In this document: positions 37,474 through 47,042 of the stretch, piece by piece | How the letters are laid out: each line of letters starts with the position of its first letter | How positions within the stretch are numbered: position 1 is the first letter of the stretch | Assembly: GCF_012927265.1 (NCBI RefSeq) | Contig: NZ_JABBGF010000001.1 | Location: 556,502 to 620,501 of the forward strand | Direction of reading: 5' to 3' | DNA: 64,000 nt | DNA from: Chryseobacterium cheonjiense | GTDB lineage: Bacteria; Bacteroidota; Bacteroidia; Flavobacteriales; Weeksellaceae | Notes under the pieces: generated by a model | Told to the model about the DNA's origin: nothing | The model's input: only the letters and a program-made list of their open reading frames with translations | Databases searched by the model: none | Made by a program: the position numbers and the translations under genes

Positions 37474-37481
37474 TATATTTG
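37474..37481 (+). promoter_or_regulatory. -7 box TATATTTG for the HTH regulator gene
   Basis: TATATTTG ends 16 bases before the ATG at 37498. It is identical to the -7 box of the divergent operon on the other strand, so both sides of the 114-base region look alike. Confidence 0.5.
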
Positions 37482-37497
37482 CTAAAAAAATAGGCTT

Positions 37498-38136
37498 ATG
37501 AGTTTTTTCGGAACCAACATTAAGAAAATAAGGCAGGTTAAGGGTTTAAGTCAAAAGGCTTTTGCTGATTTGTTTGATCTGAACAGGGGAGTTATAAGTT
37601 CTTATGAAGAAGGAAGGGCCGAGCCTAAGATTGAAACCATTCTGAAGGTTGCCAATTATTTTAACCTTAATCTGGATAAGCTATTAACGGAAATATTACA
37701 GGTTAATCAGTTAGTAAGTGTTTCTGATATTGACCATCTGATGTTTGAATCGGATAAAATTAATGAAAAGTCACTTGTTGTCAGTCGTTATAAGAATGGA
37801 AACATTGTTCAGGAGGATATTTTGCAAAAATTATTAGCAAACGTTGATCTGATTTACGAGTATAAAAGTAGACAGAATGTGCAAAATTTTTATCAGGATG
37901 GCGATTTGTTGTTTTTAAGTGTGGAGAAATCCGGTTTTTCAGCAGATTGTGTCTTTTTGGATAATGAAGGCTATCTGCAATTCGCAGGTGATAGTAAAAA
38001 AAATGAAAATCTGTCTTTTTACAGAATTATCGGGCATGTTTCAACAGGAAGTAAAAATGTTTTTGCGGATATTTTATCACGACTTGAGCGTTTGGAAGAA
38101 AAGGTTTTTGACGGTTTTAAAAATAGCAAGAATTAA
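37498..38136 (+). CDS. XRE-type HTH transcriptional regulator with LexA/S24-like C-terminus
   Basis: The 212-residue product has an N-terminal Cro/C1-type helix-turn-helix (about 8-62): IRQVKGLSQKAFADLFDLNRGVISSYEEGRAEPKIETILKVANYFN. The C-terminal half (about 75-200) is beta-rich (FYQDGDLLFLSVEKSGFSADCVFLDN, FYRIIGHVST) and resembles the S24/LexA dimerisation domain. I see no clear Ser-Lys cleavage pair, so it is probably a plain repressor, not self-cleaving. It is divergent from the PspA operon across 114 bases and is the likely regulator of it. Confidence 0.85.
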   Translation: MSFFGTNIKKIRQVKGLSQKAFADLFDLNRGVISSYEEGRAEPKIETILKVANYFNLNLDKLLTEILQVNQLVSVSDIDHLMFESDKINEKSLVVSRYKNGNIVQEDILQKLLANVDLIYEYKSRQNVQNFYQDGDLLFLSVEKSGFSADCVFLDNEGYLQFAGDSKKNENLSFYRIIGHVSTGSKNVFADILSRLERLEEKVFDGFKNSKN

Positions 38137-38352
38137 CATTGTTTAATCTGCAATACTGACCGTTATACCCTTTTAAATTGTAATTGTATTGATTTGCAGT
38201 ATAATACGATTTTTTAAAGGACTATTTTTTTACCTCCTTATTTATTTAAACAACTATTACATTTCCGAATAAGATCACTCGGCTGATGAATTTTAATATT
38301 CATTGAATTCGATAATTTAGCTTTTTAAAATTTTTCATTGTATTTTTAAGGA

Positions 38353-40374
38353 ATGAACTTTACCGCAATGAATAAAATAAGAAATACCCTGAAACCGGGG
38401 ATTACCATTCCGAGTTTGATCTTTATCATTGGAGTTTGTTTAATCTCAGCAGTATATCCGACTGCAACTGAGAATCTTCTGAATATTGTTAAAAATTTCA
38501 TCTTTATCAACCTCAATTGGGTATACGTCTGGTCGGTGACCCTGTTTGTCATATTCCTGATCTATATTATGGCCAGCAAATACGGAAATATACGGCTTGG
38601 GAGAAATGACAGTAAGCCGAACTACAGCTTCTTTTCATGGCTGTCGATGCTTTTCGCTGCAGGAATGGGAATCGGGTTGATGTATTTCAGTGTTGCCGAG
38701 CCGATGCAGCATTATTCCAATGAAATTTTTGCTTCCAAGACACCTGTTCAGAGAGCTCAGAATGCGCAGCTATACACCTTTTTTCACTGGGGAATTCATG
38801 CATGGGCCATCTACGGAGTGGTGGGGCTTGCACTGGCATATTTTTCATACCGTTACCGTTTGCCTTTATCCTTAAGAAGCTGCTTTTATCCTTTGCTTAA
38901 AGACAAAATTAAAGGAAAATGGGGAAATCTTATTGATATTTTTGCGCTGTGCAGCACTTTTTTTGGGATTACCACAACCTTGGGGTTCGGTGTTGTACAG
39001 ATCAACTCCGGCCTGGTAACATTGCATATTTTACCGGAAACAAGTTTTCCTTATCAGGTTCTTATCGTAACTGTTTTGGTCTCGTTAGCAATCTTTTCTG
39101 CAGTATCAGGATTGGATAAAGGCGTTAGAATATTAAGCAATATTAATATCACAGCAGTAGTAGTACTGTTACTTTTTGTACTGATATTCGGGCCGACGGT
39201 GTATCTGATTGGGAGTTTTACAGAAGGAATAGGAACCTACATCAATAGCTTTTTCAGCCTTACTTTCAATACCCATATATACGAGGAAAACACCCAAAGC
39301 TGGTTTCACGACTGGACGATATTGTACTGGGCGTGGTGGATCTCATGGTCTCCGTATGTGGGACTCTTCATCGCAAGAATCTCTAAGGGAAGAACAATAA
39401 GAGAGTTTGTAGCTGCCGTATTGATATTGCCTACGCTTTTCAACTTTATATGGATGTCGGTTTTTGGAAATAGTGCGATTTGGTTTGATATGAATATTGC
39501 TAATGGCTATTTAAGTAAAATGGCCAACGATCCGGATGGTCTGATGTTTCAGTTTCTGGAATATCTTCCTTTCACAAAGGCAATCAGTTTCCTTGTTATT
39601 GGTATCATTATTATTTTCTTTGTCACTTCTGCAGACAGTGGTATTTTCGTGATGAACAGCATCGCAACCAAAAATGCCAGAGTATCCCCGAAATGGCAGA
39701 CTGCAGGGTGGGGAGCACTTCTCGCGGTTTTGGCTTTAATGCTTCTTAATGCCGGAGGTTTGGCGGCTCTGCAAAGTATGACTCTCATTACTGCTTTGCC
39801 TTTTTCAATCATTATGCTTTTATTTATTGTAAGCCTTTCCAAAGCACTGGTTATTGACAAGGGTTACTATGAAAAAGATTTTTCTTCAACTACCGTTCCC
39901 TGGTCTGGAGAGCACTGGAAAGAACGGCTGCATCAAATCGTATCATTCAATGATGCGAAATCGACAGAATTTTACATAAAAACTACAGTTCAGCAGGCGT
40001 TTGAAGAATTGGCAGAAGAATTTTCCAAAAATGGTATCGAAGCTAAGATCAATTCTCAGAATAGTCCGCAAAGTATAGAAATTGAGATCAAGTACGGTGT
40101 AATCAATAACTTTAAATATGGAGTAAAAAAGGAATCAAAAATGGTATCGGAATATCTTTTAAATGAAGATAACTTACCCGGTTTGGAAGAAGAGCTTATA
40201 TATTATCCTAAATCCTATTTCGGTGACAATAGGGAAGGATATGACGTCAAGCTGTTTACGAAGAATGAATTGATCTCGGATGTATTAAAACATTATGAAC
40301 GTTTTGTAGATATCGTTTCCGAGGAAAAGAATACGATGTTTATCAGCAGTGATGCCAATCACCGTTTTAAGTGA
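38353..40374 (+). CDS. BCCT family betaine/choline/carnitine transporter
   Basis: The 673-residue product has about twelve transmembrane helices and the BCCT signature WAWWISWSPYVGLFIARISKGRTIREF (around 320-345), plus the GMGIGLMYFSVAEPMQHY glycine-rich helix (about 97-117). BCCT carriers move quaternary ammonium compounds with Na+ or H+. The C-terminal tail of about 150 residues is hydrophilic and may sense osmolality, as in BetP. An alternative start at the second ATG (MNKIRNTLKPG) would shorten it by 5 residues. It stands alone. Confidence 0.95.
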   Translation: MNFTAMNKIRNTLKPGITIPSLIFIIGVCLISAVYPTATENLLNIVKNFIFINLNWVYVWSVTLFVIFLIYIMASKYGNIRLGRNDSKPNYSFFSWLSMLFAAGMGIGLMYFSVAEPMQHYSNEIFASKTPVQRAQNAQLYTFFHWGIHAWAIYGVVGLALAYFSYRYRLPLSLRSCFYPLLKDKIKGKWGNLIDIFALCSTFFGITTTLGFGVVQINSGLVTLHILPETSFPYQVLIVTVLVSLAIFSAVSGLDKGVRILSNINITAVVVLLLFVLIFGPTVYLIGSFTEGIGTYINSFFSLTFNTHIYEENTQSWFHDWTILYWAWWISWSPYVGLFIARISKGRTIREFVAAVLILPTLFNFIWMSVFGNSAIWFDMNIANGYLSKMANDPDGLMFQFLEYLPFTKAISFLVIGIIIIFFVTSADSGIFVMNSIATKNARVSPKWQTAGWGALLAVLALMLLNAGGLAALQSMTLITALPFSIIMLLFIVSLSKALVIDKGYYEKDFSSTTVPWSGEHWKERLHQIVSFNDAKSTEFYIKTTVQQAFEELAEEFSKNGIEAKINSQNSPQSIEIEIKYGVINNFKYGVKKESKMVSEYLLNEDNLPGLEEELIYYPKSYFGDNREGYDVKLFTKNELISDVLKHYERFVDIVSEEKNTMFISSDANHRFK

Positions 40375-40579
40375 AAGAACAGTGATTATAAAATTTCAAA
40401 TGTCTCAATAGAGTAGTGAAAAAACAAAATAGGTAATAGTATATTAAAAATTCTTTCTTAGGAAGATTCACGGCATTCCGGTAATTTTAAGATAATTAAA
40501 ATATTTTGTTTTTAAACATGGTGAGATGTTTGCAGGTATATTCAGAATATAATAGAATCAACCTGCACTAAACCACACT

Positions 40580-41119
40580 ATGACCAATATATTTTTTGAA
40601 AGCTGGGCCGGCATCTGGCATGTAACATTGCTTACCATCATTTCTTTCATAACACTTTTTGTATTCATTAGAATATCAGGAAAGCGTACACTCGCCAAAT
40701 TCAACGCTTTTGATTTTGTGGTAACCGTAACGCTTGGATCTGTTTTGGCCTATATGATGCTTGCTCAGATTAACCTTGCCGAAGGCGTTGTCGTATTGTC
40801 GATAATCATTGCATTGCAACTGTTATTTGCTAAGCTTTCACGCACATCAGAATTTATGGAAAAAGTGTTCAATGCTTCACCCACATTATTATTTTATAAA
40901 GGGGCTTACCTAAAAGCTAATATGAAAAAGGAGTTGGTCACCAAAGAAGAGATTCTCGTGGCCATTCGCGGGCAGGGAATAGGCAATACCGCAGAAGTGC
41001 TTGCAGTGGTAATTGAAGCAAATGGAGACATGAGTGTTGTAAAAAAATCTGAAAGTGACAGCAACGCCAGTTCATTGGACAATATTAAAATATATGAAAA
41101 TCAGAAATCACAGAAATAA
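40580..41119 (+). CDS. DUF421 (YetF/YcaP-type) membrane protein
   Basis: The 179-residue product has three N-terminal hydrophobic helices (about 10-85) and a cytoplasmic DUF421 domain: FVFIRISGKRTLAKFNAFDFVVTVTLGSVLAY, then PTLLFYKGAYLKANMKKELVTKEEILVAIRGQGI and AEVLAVVIEANGDMSVVKK. YetF-like proteins are common beside stress and spore-type functions; their role is not settled. It is convergent with the DUF389 gene. Confidence 0.9.
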   Translation: MTNIFFESWAGIWHVTLLTIISFITLFVFIRISGKRTLAKFNAFDFVVTVTLGSVLAYMMLAQINLAEGVVVLSIIIALQLLFAKLSRTSEFMEKVFNASPTLLFYKGAYLKANMKKELVTKEEILVAIRGQGIGNTAEVLAVVIEANGDMSVVKKSESDSNASSLDNIKIYENQKSQK

Positions 41120-41184
41120 ATTAAAGGACATGTAAAGAAGTGATAGATTTTCTGTTCCAATTTTTAGATCAGTAAGCAGATGTT

Positions 41185-42474
41185 CTAATTTATTTCATCT
41201 TTGATTATTCTGACGTTTTTTTCATGAAGTCTTTTTTGCAGCCACTGCGAAAGTTGTTTCTGATCAATTTCCCGACCTGAATAAAGTAAAGTAAACTGCA
41301 GTTTTGCACTGTCTGTGCGGGGATATTGCTCAATTTTTCCGTAAGAAACATTACTAATGTCAGGATAAAGGATTTTTATCTCTTGCAAAAGGGTAGAATC
41401 AGCAACCCTGTATGTATCAAGTTCCTGTCTTAGTTTGGAAATGGCAATATCTTTTTCGGAAATATTGTTGTCAAATTTATTGATTTCGCTGAGGATCTCA
41501 GATTTGATATCGGTATCGTTCTGCCTTATGGTAAGCTTGGTATCCAGAAGACCATTGTCTGCAAGCATCTTATTAAAAGAAATAATTTCCTTTTCTGTAA
41601 ATTTCTTGTTAAGAAAAGCCAGGTCGATTGTCTTTGGACTTACGTTGTAGTTTATTTTTTTGTAGATCACCGTATAGCCGTTGTTTTCAAATTCCTTTTG
41701 GACAAAATGCTCCGCTGTTTTTGTAAACTTCTTTTCGTTATACAGGTTGTAAGCCAGATAAAAACTTGGTACAATCATAACAACAATTAAGATCGAAATT
41801 CCATATCTGATTCTTTTCTCATATTTGCTTTCAATAAGCGAAGACGGGTATTGAAGAAACTTTACCACGAAAAAGGTAGCAATACAGATAAAAAAGCAAT
41901 TAATGGTATATAGATAAAATGCTCCGAAAAAATATGAAAAATTAAAGGTCGCCAATCCAAAGCCTGCTGTACAGAGCGGGGGCATCAATGCGGTTGCAAT
42001 GGCTACTCCGGGAATAGGATTTCCTTTTTCAACTCTGGTAATGGCTATTACACCGACCAATCCACCGAAAAATGCAATCAAAACATCATATATATTGGGG
42101 GCTGTCCTTGCCAACAGTTCCGACTGGACATCTTTGAAGGGACTTACATAAAAATAAATCGCAGAAACCGTAAGACTTACAAAGGTTGCAATCAGAAGAT
42201 TCTTAAATGACTTTTTAAGCAATGAGAAGTTGTAAGTTCCGAGAGCAAACCCGGCACCGACGATTGGTCCCATCAATGGTGAAATCAGCATCGCACCAAT
42301 GATAACCGCCGTTGAGTTAACGTTAAGTCCAATGGAGGCAATAATAATGGCACAGGCAAGAATCCACAGATTTGAACCCCGAAAAGAGATATTGGAAATT
42401 ACATTCTCAAGAACCTTATCTTTTTTTTCCTCACCATTATGAAGAGTAATAAAATTGAATATATTTCTGATCAT
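41185..42474 (-). CDS. DUF389 membrane protein
   Basis: The 429-residue product has about six transmembrane helices (30-230) with the DUF389 motifs ACAIIIASIGLNVNSTAVIIGAMLISPLMGPIVGAGFA and GVAIATALMPPLCTAGFGLA. A C-terminal cytoplasmic domain of about 190 residues with coiled-coil content follows. The transported substrate is unknown. It starts 6 bases after NhaA ends, forming an operon with it. Confidence 0.93.
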   Translation of the reverse strand: MIRNIFNFITLHNGEEKKDKVLENVISNISFRGSNLWILACAIIIASIGLNVNSTAVIIGAMLISPLMGPIVGAGFALGTYNFSLLKKSFKNLLIATFVSLTVSAIYFYVSPFKDVQSELLARTAPNIYDVLIAFFGGLVGVIAITRVEKGNPIPGVAIATALMPPLCTAGFGLATFNFSYFFGAFYLYTINCFFICIATFFVVKFLQYPSSLIESKYEKRIRYGISILIVVMIVPSFYLAYNLYNEKKFTKTAEHFVQKEFENNGYTVIYKKINYNVSPKTIDLAFLNKKFTEKEIISFNKMLADNGLLDTKLTIRQNDTDIKSEILSEINKFDNNISEKDIAISKLRQELDTYRVADSTLLQEIKILYPDISNVSYGKIEQYPRTDSAKLQFTLLYSGREIDQKQLSQWLQKRLHEKNVRIIKDEIN

Positions 42475-42480
42475 CTTTAG

Positions 42481-43806
42481 TTATTTTGAAGATCGGTTGA
42501 GAATCACATATCCTAAAAGTCCACCAATGAGTGATGCGGCAAATATACCTATTTTTGCCTGAGTCTGGTATTCCTCATGACTGAAGGCCAGTGACGTTAC
42601 AAAAAGTGACATCGTAAATCCTATAGAGGCTAAAAATCCAAGTCCGAAAAGGTTTTTGATCGTCATTCCTGAAGGAACTCTGGCAATTTTCAGTTTAATA
42701 AACAGAACGCTGAACCCTACAACGCCGATTACTTTACCCAGTAAGAGACCTAAAGCAGTACCCACTGCAATATTATTGTTAAAAAGACTCTCTATATCAA
42801 TACTTAGCGAAACGCCGGCATTCGCTATAGCGAAAATAGGAATAATCAGGAATGAAACGGCGGGATGCATGGCATGTTCAAGCCTCTGCAATGGAGGAGT
42901 GGCGGCCAAGGTTGCCTCGTTCATTTTTTCCAGGACGTGTAGCTGTTCATTGGTGAGGGTAGGTGTATTTTGATCAGGGTCAATATTTTTAAATCTTTCA
43001 AGGTAGGAATTAATCTTAGTAATAAAAACACTTTCCCGGATCTTCACGTCGGCCGGGATTGTAAATGCGGCTAATACGGCGGCTATCGTAGCATGAACTC
43101 CCGATACAAGAAAGCAGGTCCAGACCCCACCAATTCCCAGCACTGCATAAAAAATAATGGATCGTATGCCAAGCTTGTTTCCCAAATACATTAAAGCAAG
43201 AATGAAAAGCCCGGTCAGTAAAAACGTCATATTGATTTCAGCGGTGTAGAAAAATGCGATTACCAGTACTGCCCCAAGATCGTCAACAATAGCAAGGGCT
43301 GTTAAAAAGACCTTGAGAGCCAACGGTATTTTATTTCCCAGCAGGTAAAGAACTCCCAATGCAAAAGCAATATCTGTAGCCATCGGGATTCCCCAGCCTT
43401 GGTGAGGTTCACCTGAAGGATTGAAAAGAAGATAAATAAGGGCCGGCATAACCATACCTCCGACTGCGGCAACAATAGGTAAAAGAGCCTTTCTGACATT
43501 GGAAAGCTCTCCCCCGATGATCTCCCGTTTCAGTTCCAAACCGACTACAAAGAAAAATATGGACATCAGACCGTCATTAATCCAGTGGTGAATGGTATAG
43601 TTAAAATAGGTTTCATTGTTCCACCGGAAGCCAAAAGATTGTTCCAGAACTTCATGGTAGCTATGAGACAGAGGTGTATTTGCCAAGATAAGGGCCAGTA
43701 TAACGCTGATTCCCAATAACAGTCCTCCAGACTTTTCCTGCTGAATAAATCTTTGCATAGGCTGCACGATCTTGTCTATCGGTTTCTGATTGTAGTTATT
43801 GCTCAT
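42481..43806 (-). CDS. nhaA: Na+/H+ antiporter NhaA
   Basis: The 441-residue protein has the NhaA pattern: WINDGLMSIFFFVVGLELKREIIGGELS, then GGMVMPALIYLLFN, GIPMATDIAFALGVL and ALAIVDDLGAVLVIAFFY. The last carries the two adjacent aspartates of the ion site. It exchanges two H+ for one Na+ (or Li+). It is longer than E. coli NhaA (388) because of an insertion (about residues 250-310, RESVFITKINSYLERFKN). It is the first gene of the nhaA-DUF389 operon. Confidence 0.96.
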   Translation of the reverse strand: MSNNYNQKPIDKIVQPMQRFIQQEKSGGLLLGISVILALILANTPLSHSYHEVLEQSFGFRWNNETYFNYTIHHWINDGLMSIFFFVVGLELKREIIGGELSNVRKALLPIVAAVGGMVMPALIYLLFNPSGEPHQGWGIPMATDIAFALGVLYLLGNKIPLALKVFLTALAIVDDLGAVLVIAFFYTAEINMTFLLTGLFILALMYLGNKLGIRSIIFYAVLGIGGVWTCFLVSGVHATIAAVLAAFTIPADVKIRESVFITKINSYLERFKNIDPDQNTPTLTNEQLHVLEKMNEATLAATPPLQRLEHAMHPAVSFLIIPIFAIANAGVSLSIDIESLFNNNIAVGTALGLLLGKVIGVVGFSVLFIKLKIARVPSGMTIKNLFGLGFLASIGFTMSLFVTSLAFSHEEYQTQAKIGIFAASLIGGLLGYVILNRSSK

Positions 43807-44020
43807 CGTTTCTTGTTTATATAATTGTAAATTTACGATTTTTGGATGTGATTTCCGCTGTAGCCAATTTTATCAGGTCTGTTTGATATACAAGGTTTCA
43901 GTGAATAATTTGATTTTTAAAACGTTGCGTATTAAAATTTAAACAATAATTTCGAAATAAAAAATAGCATTGGCAATAAATTAATTTATAATATTACAGA
44001 TCAAATATAAATTAAAGATA

Positions 44021-45757
44021 ATGTCTACAAAAAAACTTGGCGAATGGTATGCCACCGCAATCTGCGGGAATGATATCACTTCATCCTGTTTATATGTTTC
44101 TGCTTTGGCAATTGTTTCAGCTGGCCAATATGCCTGGATTGCCCTTTTACTGGTAGCCGCGGTATTGTACTTATTCAGAAAGATCTATGGGGAAGTCGTA
44201 GGTGCGCTGCCTCTGAATGGCGGGGCCTACAATGTATTGCTGAATACGACATCGAAGAGCAATGCATCGGTGGCAGCATGTCTTACCATCCTGTCATATA
44301 TGGCCACGGCTGTTATCTCCTCCAGTGAAGCGATGCATTATCTTCATCACATTCTGCCTTATTTCAATGTGAACATTGCTACATTTGTGCTGTTATTGAT
44401 ATTTCTGGGACTTACCATTCTTGGAATCTCCGAGAGCGCAGTTGTTGCATTGGTCATTTTTATTTTCCATCTCACGACGATGGCCCTGCTTATCGGCTCA
44501 TGTGCATATTTTGTTTTTGAAAACGGGTTCTCCATATTGAGGGAAAATTTCCACCTGCCGGTACGGAACGGAAGCATCATGACAGCTATCTTTTTCGGAT
44601 TTTCAGCTGCAATGCTGGGAATCTCTGGTTTTGAAAGTTCATCGAATTTTGTTGAAGAGCAGAAGAGAGGAGTATTTACCAAAACATTACGTAATATGTG
44701 GATTGCTGTTTCCATATTAAATCCGCTGATTGCATTTCTTGCCATCTGCATTATTCCTATATCACAAGTCGAATCACATCAGAATTCTTTTTTAAGCTAT
44801 GTTGGTACACTTACGGGTGGTAATTGGTTGGCCACTGTTATTTCAATCAACGCAGTATCTGTTTTAAGTGGAGCTGTTCTTACCTCTTTTGTAGGAGTAA
44901 ACGGGTTGATTAAAAGAATGACTCTGGACCGAATTCTTCCCAATTATTTCCTGAAAGAAAACGGAAGAGGAAGCACATATAGGATTCTCATTTTATTTTT
45001 TCTTCTCTGCTGTTCGGTATTGTTGGTTACCCGTGGTCAGCTTGGGCCTTTAGCAGCGGTATATGCATTATCTTTTTTAACGGTGATGGCTTCGTTTGCT
45101 TTAGGGAATATCTTGTTGAAGCTGAGACGCTCACGCCTTCCGCGACCTGAGAGTGCAAGACCCGGAGCTGTAATCATTGCTTTGTTTGCCATTATTATTG
45201 CTCTCTATGGGAATATTAAGACCAAACCCCAATATTTGGTTACCTTTCTGCAATATTTTATTCCTTCTGTGTTGATTATTCTTGCGATGCTGATGCGAAA
45301 AGATATTATGCACTTTGTGGTCGATATGCTGGAATCTGTATCCCGAGGATATAAAAAATATACGGTTACAAGACAACGATTTCTGAACAGGAAACTTAAA
45401 AAACTCTATGAGCAGAATTTTGTGTTCTTCTCAAAAGGAGATGATATTGCTACCTTAAATAAAGTGATGATGTATCTTCATGAGAATGAAGTGACTAATA
45501 AAATGAAAATTGTTACTGTTCTTGAAAAAGAGCAAAATCCCGATCCTAAGTTTCTGGCCGATTTCGAAGTTCTGGATAGGGCATATCCGGATGTCGATAT
45601 GGAATATATAACTCTTGTAGGTCGGTTTACCCCCGAACTTGTGGAGGAACTTAGCCAAAAATGGAATATCCCAAAAAACTTTATGTTTATAAGCAGTCCC
45701 GGAGAAAGATTCAGCTACAGAGTTGACGAGCTGGGTGGAGTGCGGCTTGTTCTATGA
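44021..45757 (+). CDS. APC family amino acid/polyamine permease
   Basis: The 578-residue product has about twelve transmembrane helices (20-430). The opening GEWYATAICGNDITSSCLYVSALAIV and the YGEVVGALPLNGGAYNVLLNTTSK loop are of the APC type. The C-terminal 140 residues are soluble (ARFTPEL-like beta/alpha content), perhaps a universal-stress-like or regulatory domain. Substrate cannot be told. It stands alone. Confidence 0.9.
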   Translation: MSTKKLGEWYATAICGNDITSSCLYVSALAIVSAGQYAWIALLLVAAVLYLFRKIYGEVVGALPLNGGAYNVLLNTTSKSNASVAACLTILSYMATAVISSSEAMHYLHHILPYFNVNIATFVLLLIFLGLTILGISESAVVALVIFIFHLTTMALLIGSCAYFVFENGFSILRENFHLPVRNGSIMTAIFFGFSAAMLGISGFESSSNFVEEQKRGVFTKTLRNMWIAVSILNPLIAFLAICIIPISQVESHQNSFLSYVGTLTGGNWLATVISINAVSVLSGAVLTSFVGVNGLIKRMTLDRILPNYFLKENGRGSTYRILILFFLLCCSVLLVTRGQLGPLAAVYALSFLTVMASFALGNILLKLRRSRLPRPESARPGAVIIALFAIIIALYGNIKTKPQYLVTFLQYFIPSVLIILAMLMRKDIMHFVVDMLESVSRGYKKYTVTRQRFLNRKLKKLYEQNFVFFSKGDDIATLNKVMMYLHENEVTNKMKIVTVLEKEQNPDPKFLADFEVLDRAYPDVDMEYITLVGRFTPELVEELSQKWNIPKNFMFISSPGERFSYRVDELGGVRLVL

Positions 45758-46156
45758 CAGATGTTATTTTTGATGAATACGTTTATATTACTCAACAATA
45801 ACCATCTTTTTAATAATTAGTTTTGAAAATTGTTTGATTTATTCAAAATTACTGTATAATTTTCATTGGTAAGATGTTTAAAATTTTCTTGTGAAGCGGT
45901 GATTTAATTATCGTGAACAACAATTATGTCTCTGTTGACTATGTCGTGAACAGAATTTAACGGCATGTATACCTGGCTTTTGGGTAAAGAAATATCGATA
46001 AGGTACAATGTAATATCTTACCTGAACCTAATTTTAGATTCTAAATATAAAGTGTATCTAAAACTGACATGAACTGCAAAGTAACATGATAAGTCAGTTT
46101 TTCGTATTAAAGATTTTTCGGTTGCTCAAGATGATAAGCGGGAAATAATAGAAGGT
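45758..46156. other. Intergenic region, 399 bases, between the permease and the response regulator
   Basis: No gene seen. It contains a direct repeat TCGTGAACA (45911-45919 and 45944-45952) and a possible long-loop hairpin at 46061-46102. The region separates two convergent genes. Confidence 0.4.
46061..46102. terminator. Possible terminator hairpin
   Basis: AAACTGAC (46061-46068) pairs with GTCAGTTT (46093-46100) with a 24-base loop, then TT. The long loop makes it a weak candidate. Confidence 0.35.
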
Positions 46157-46804
46157 TTACTTATTGTACAGTCTGAGAATTTCTACCAATTCGGGGACGG
46201 ATCGTATTTTCAGCTTCTCAAACAGCCTGTTTTTGTAAGTGCTGACCGTTGAAGAATGGATGTTCAGTTGATTAGAAATTTCTTTGAGGGGAAGACCTTC
46301 TGCAAGCTTATTGGCAATTTGCAGTTCGCGGTCTGATAACGCTTCAAAGGGCGAATCTTTTGCAGCACCGTTTAATGATTCTAAAAACATCGCTTCCTTT
46401 ACCTGGTCACTGAAATATCGGCCCTTGTCGAGCATTGCCGTTACAGCAGTCTTAACCACTTCAGAAGAGCTTTGTTTGCTTAAATAGCCACCGGCACCCA
46501 TCTTTAGGTAACGCATTGCATACAACTCTTCATCCTGTGAAGAAAATATTAAAATTTTTAATTCAGGTTTATGAATTTTTATGTAATGTATTGCTTCCTG
46601 AACAGTACCATTAGGCATATTGACGTCCATAATGACCAGATCAAACTCTTCTTTCAGAATTACTTTGTAGAGTGATTTATAATCTTCTACTTCTGAAATT
46701 ACTGCTTCGGGACTAAGTCGTTTGATCGTTTGTACCAGACCCATCCGGACAATACCATGATCATCTGCCACCACAATCCGGGTATTTAATTTTAAATCCT
46801 TCAT
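46157..46804 (-). CDS. NarL/LuxR-type response regulator
   Basis: The 215-residue product has a receiver domain (about 8-125: IVVADDHGIVRMGL, LVIMDVNMPNG with phospho-acceptor Asp60, SSQDEELYAMRYLKMGAGGYLSKQ) and a LuxR-type helix-turn-helix (about 150-213: LSDRELQIANKLAEGLPLKEISNQLNIHSSTVSTYKNRLFEKLKI). No kinase gene is adjacent, so the input is unknown; one of the PAS kinases in this window could serve, but that is speculation. It lies 238 bases downstream, on the same strand, of the operon ending in the tip-like gene, and may control the fibre genes. Confidence 0.93.
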   Translation of the reverse strand: MKDLKLNTRIVVADDHGIVRMGLVQTIKRLSPEAVISEVEDYKSLYKVILKEEFDLVIMDVNMPNGTVQEAIHYIKIHKPELKILIFSSQDEELYAMRYLKMGAGGYLSKQSSSEVVKTAVTAMLDKGRYFSDQVKEAMFLESLNGAAKDSPFEALSDRELQIANKLAEGLPLKEISNQLNIHSSTVSTYKNRLFEKLKIRSVPELVEILRLYNK

Positions 46805-47009
46805 GCGGTAAATTTAGGCAAAAAAAGAGATATGATTCTATTACTTTCAGACGAAAGAATACCACATTTCTGCGCACTAAGGATATAAAATTTTCACAAT
46901 TTTTTCAAACTTAGTCCAGCTCCTTTCCCGCAATAGTTACCGGAATTTAAAATAATCAAAAATGTAAATCGCTCATAAATGCTTTTCGTCTATTCCTATT
47001 ATTGCTGTT

Positions 47010-47032
47010 AAAAAAGCAAAAAAGAGCTTTTT
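47010..47032 (-). terminator. Terminator of the chaperone/usher-like operon
   Basis: AAAAAGC (47011-47017) and GCTTTTT (47026-47032) form a 7-bp stem with an 8-base loop on a T-rich background (minus-strand transcript). It lies 11 bases after the stop of the 478-residue gene. Confidence 0.5.
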
Positions 47033-47042
47033 AGAAGTATTG

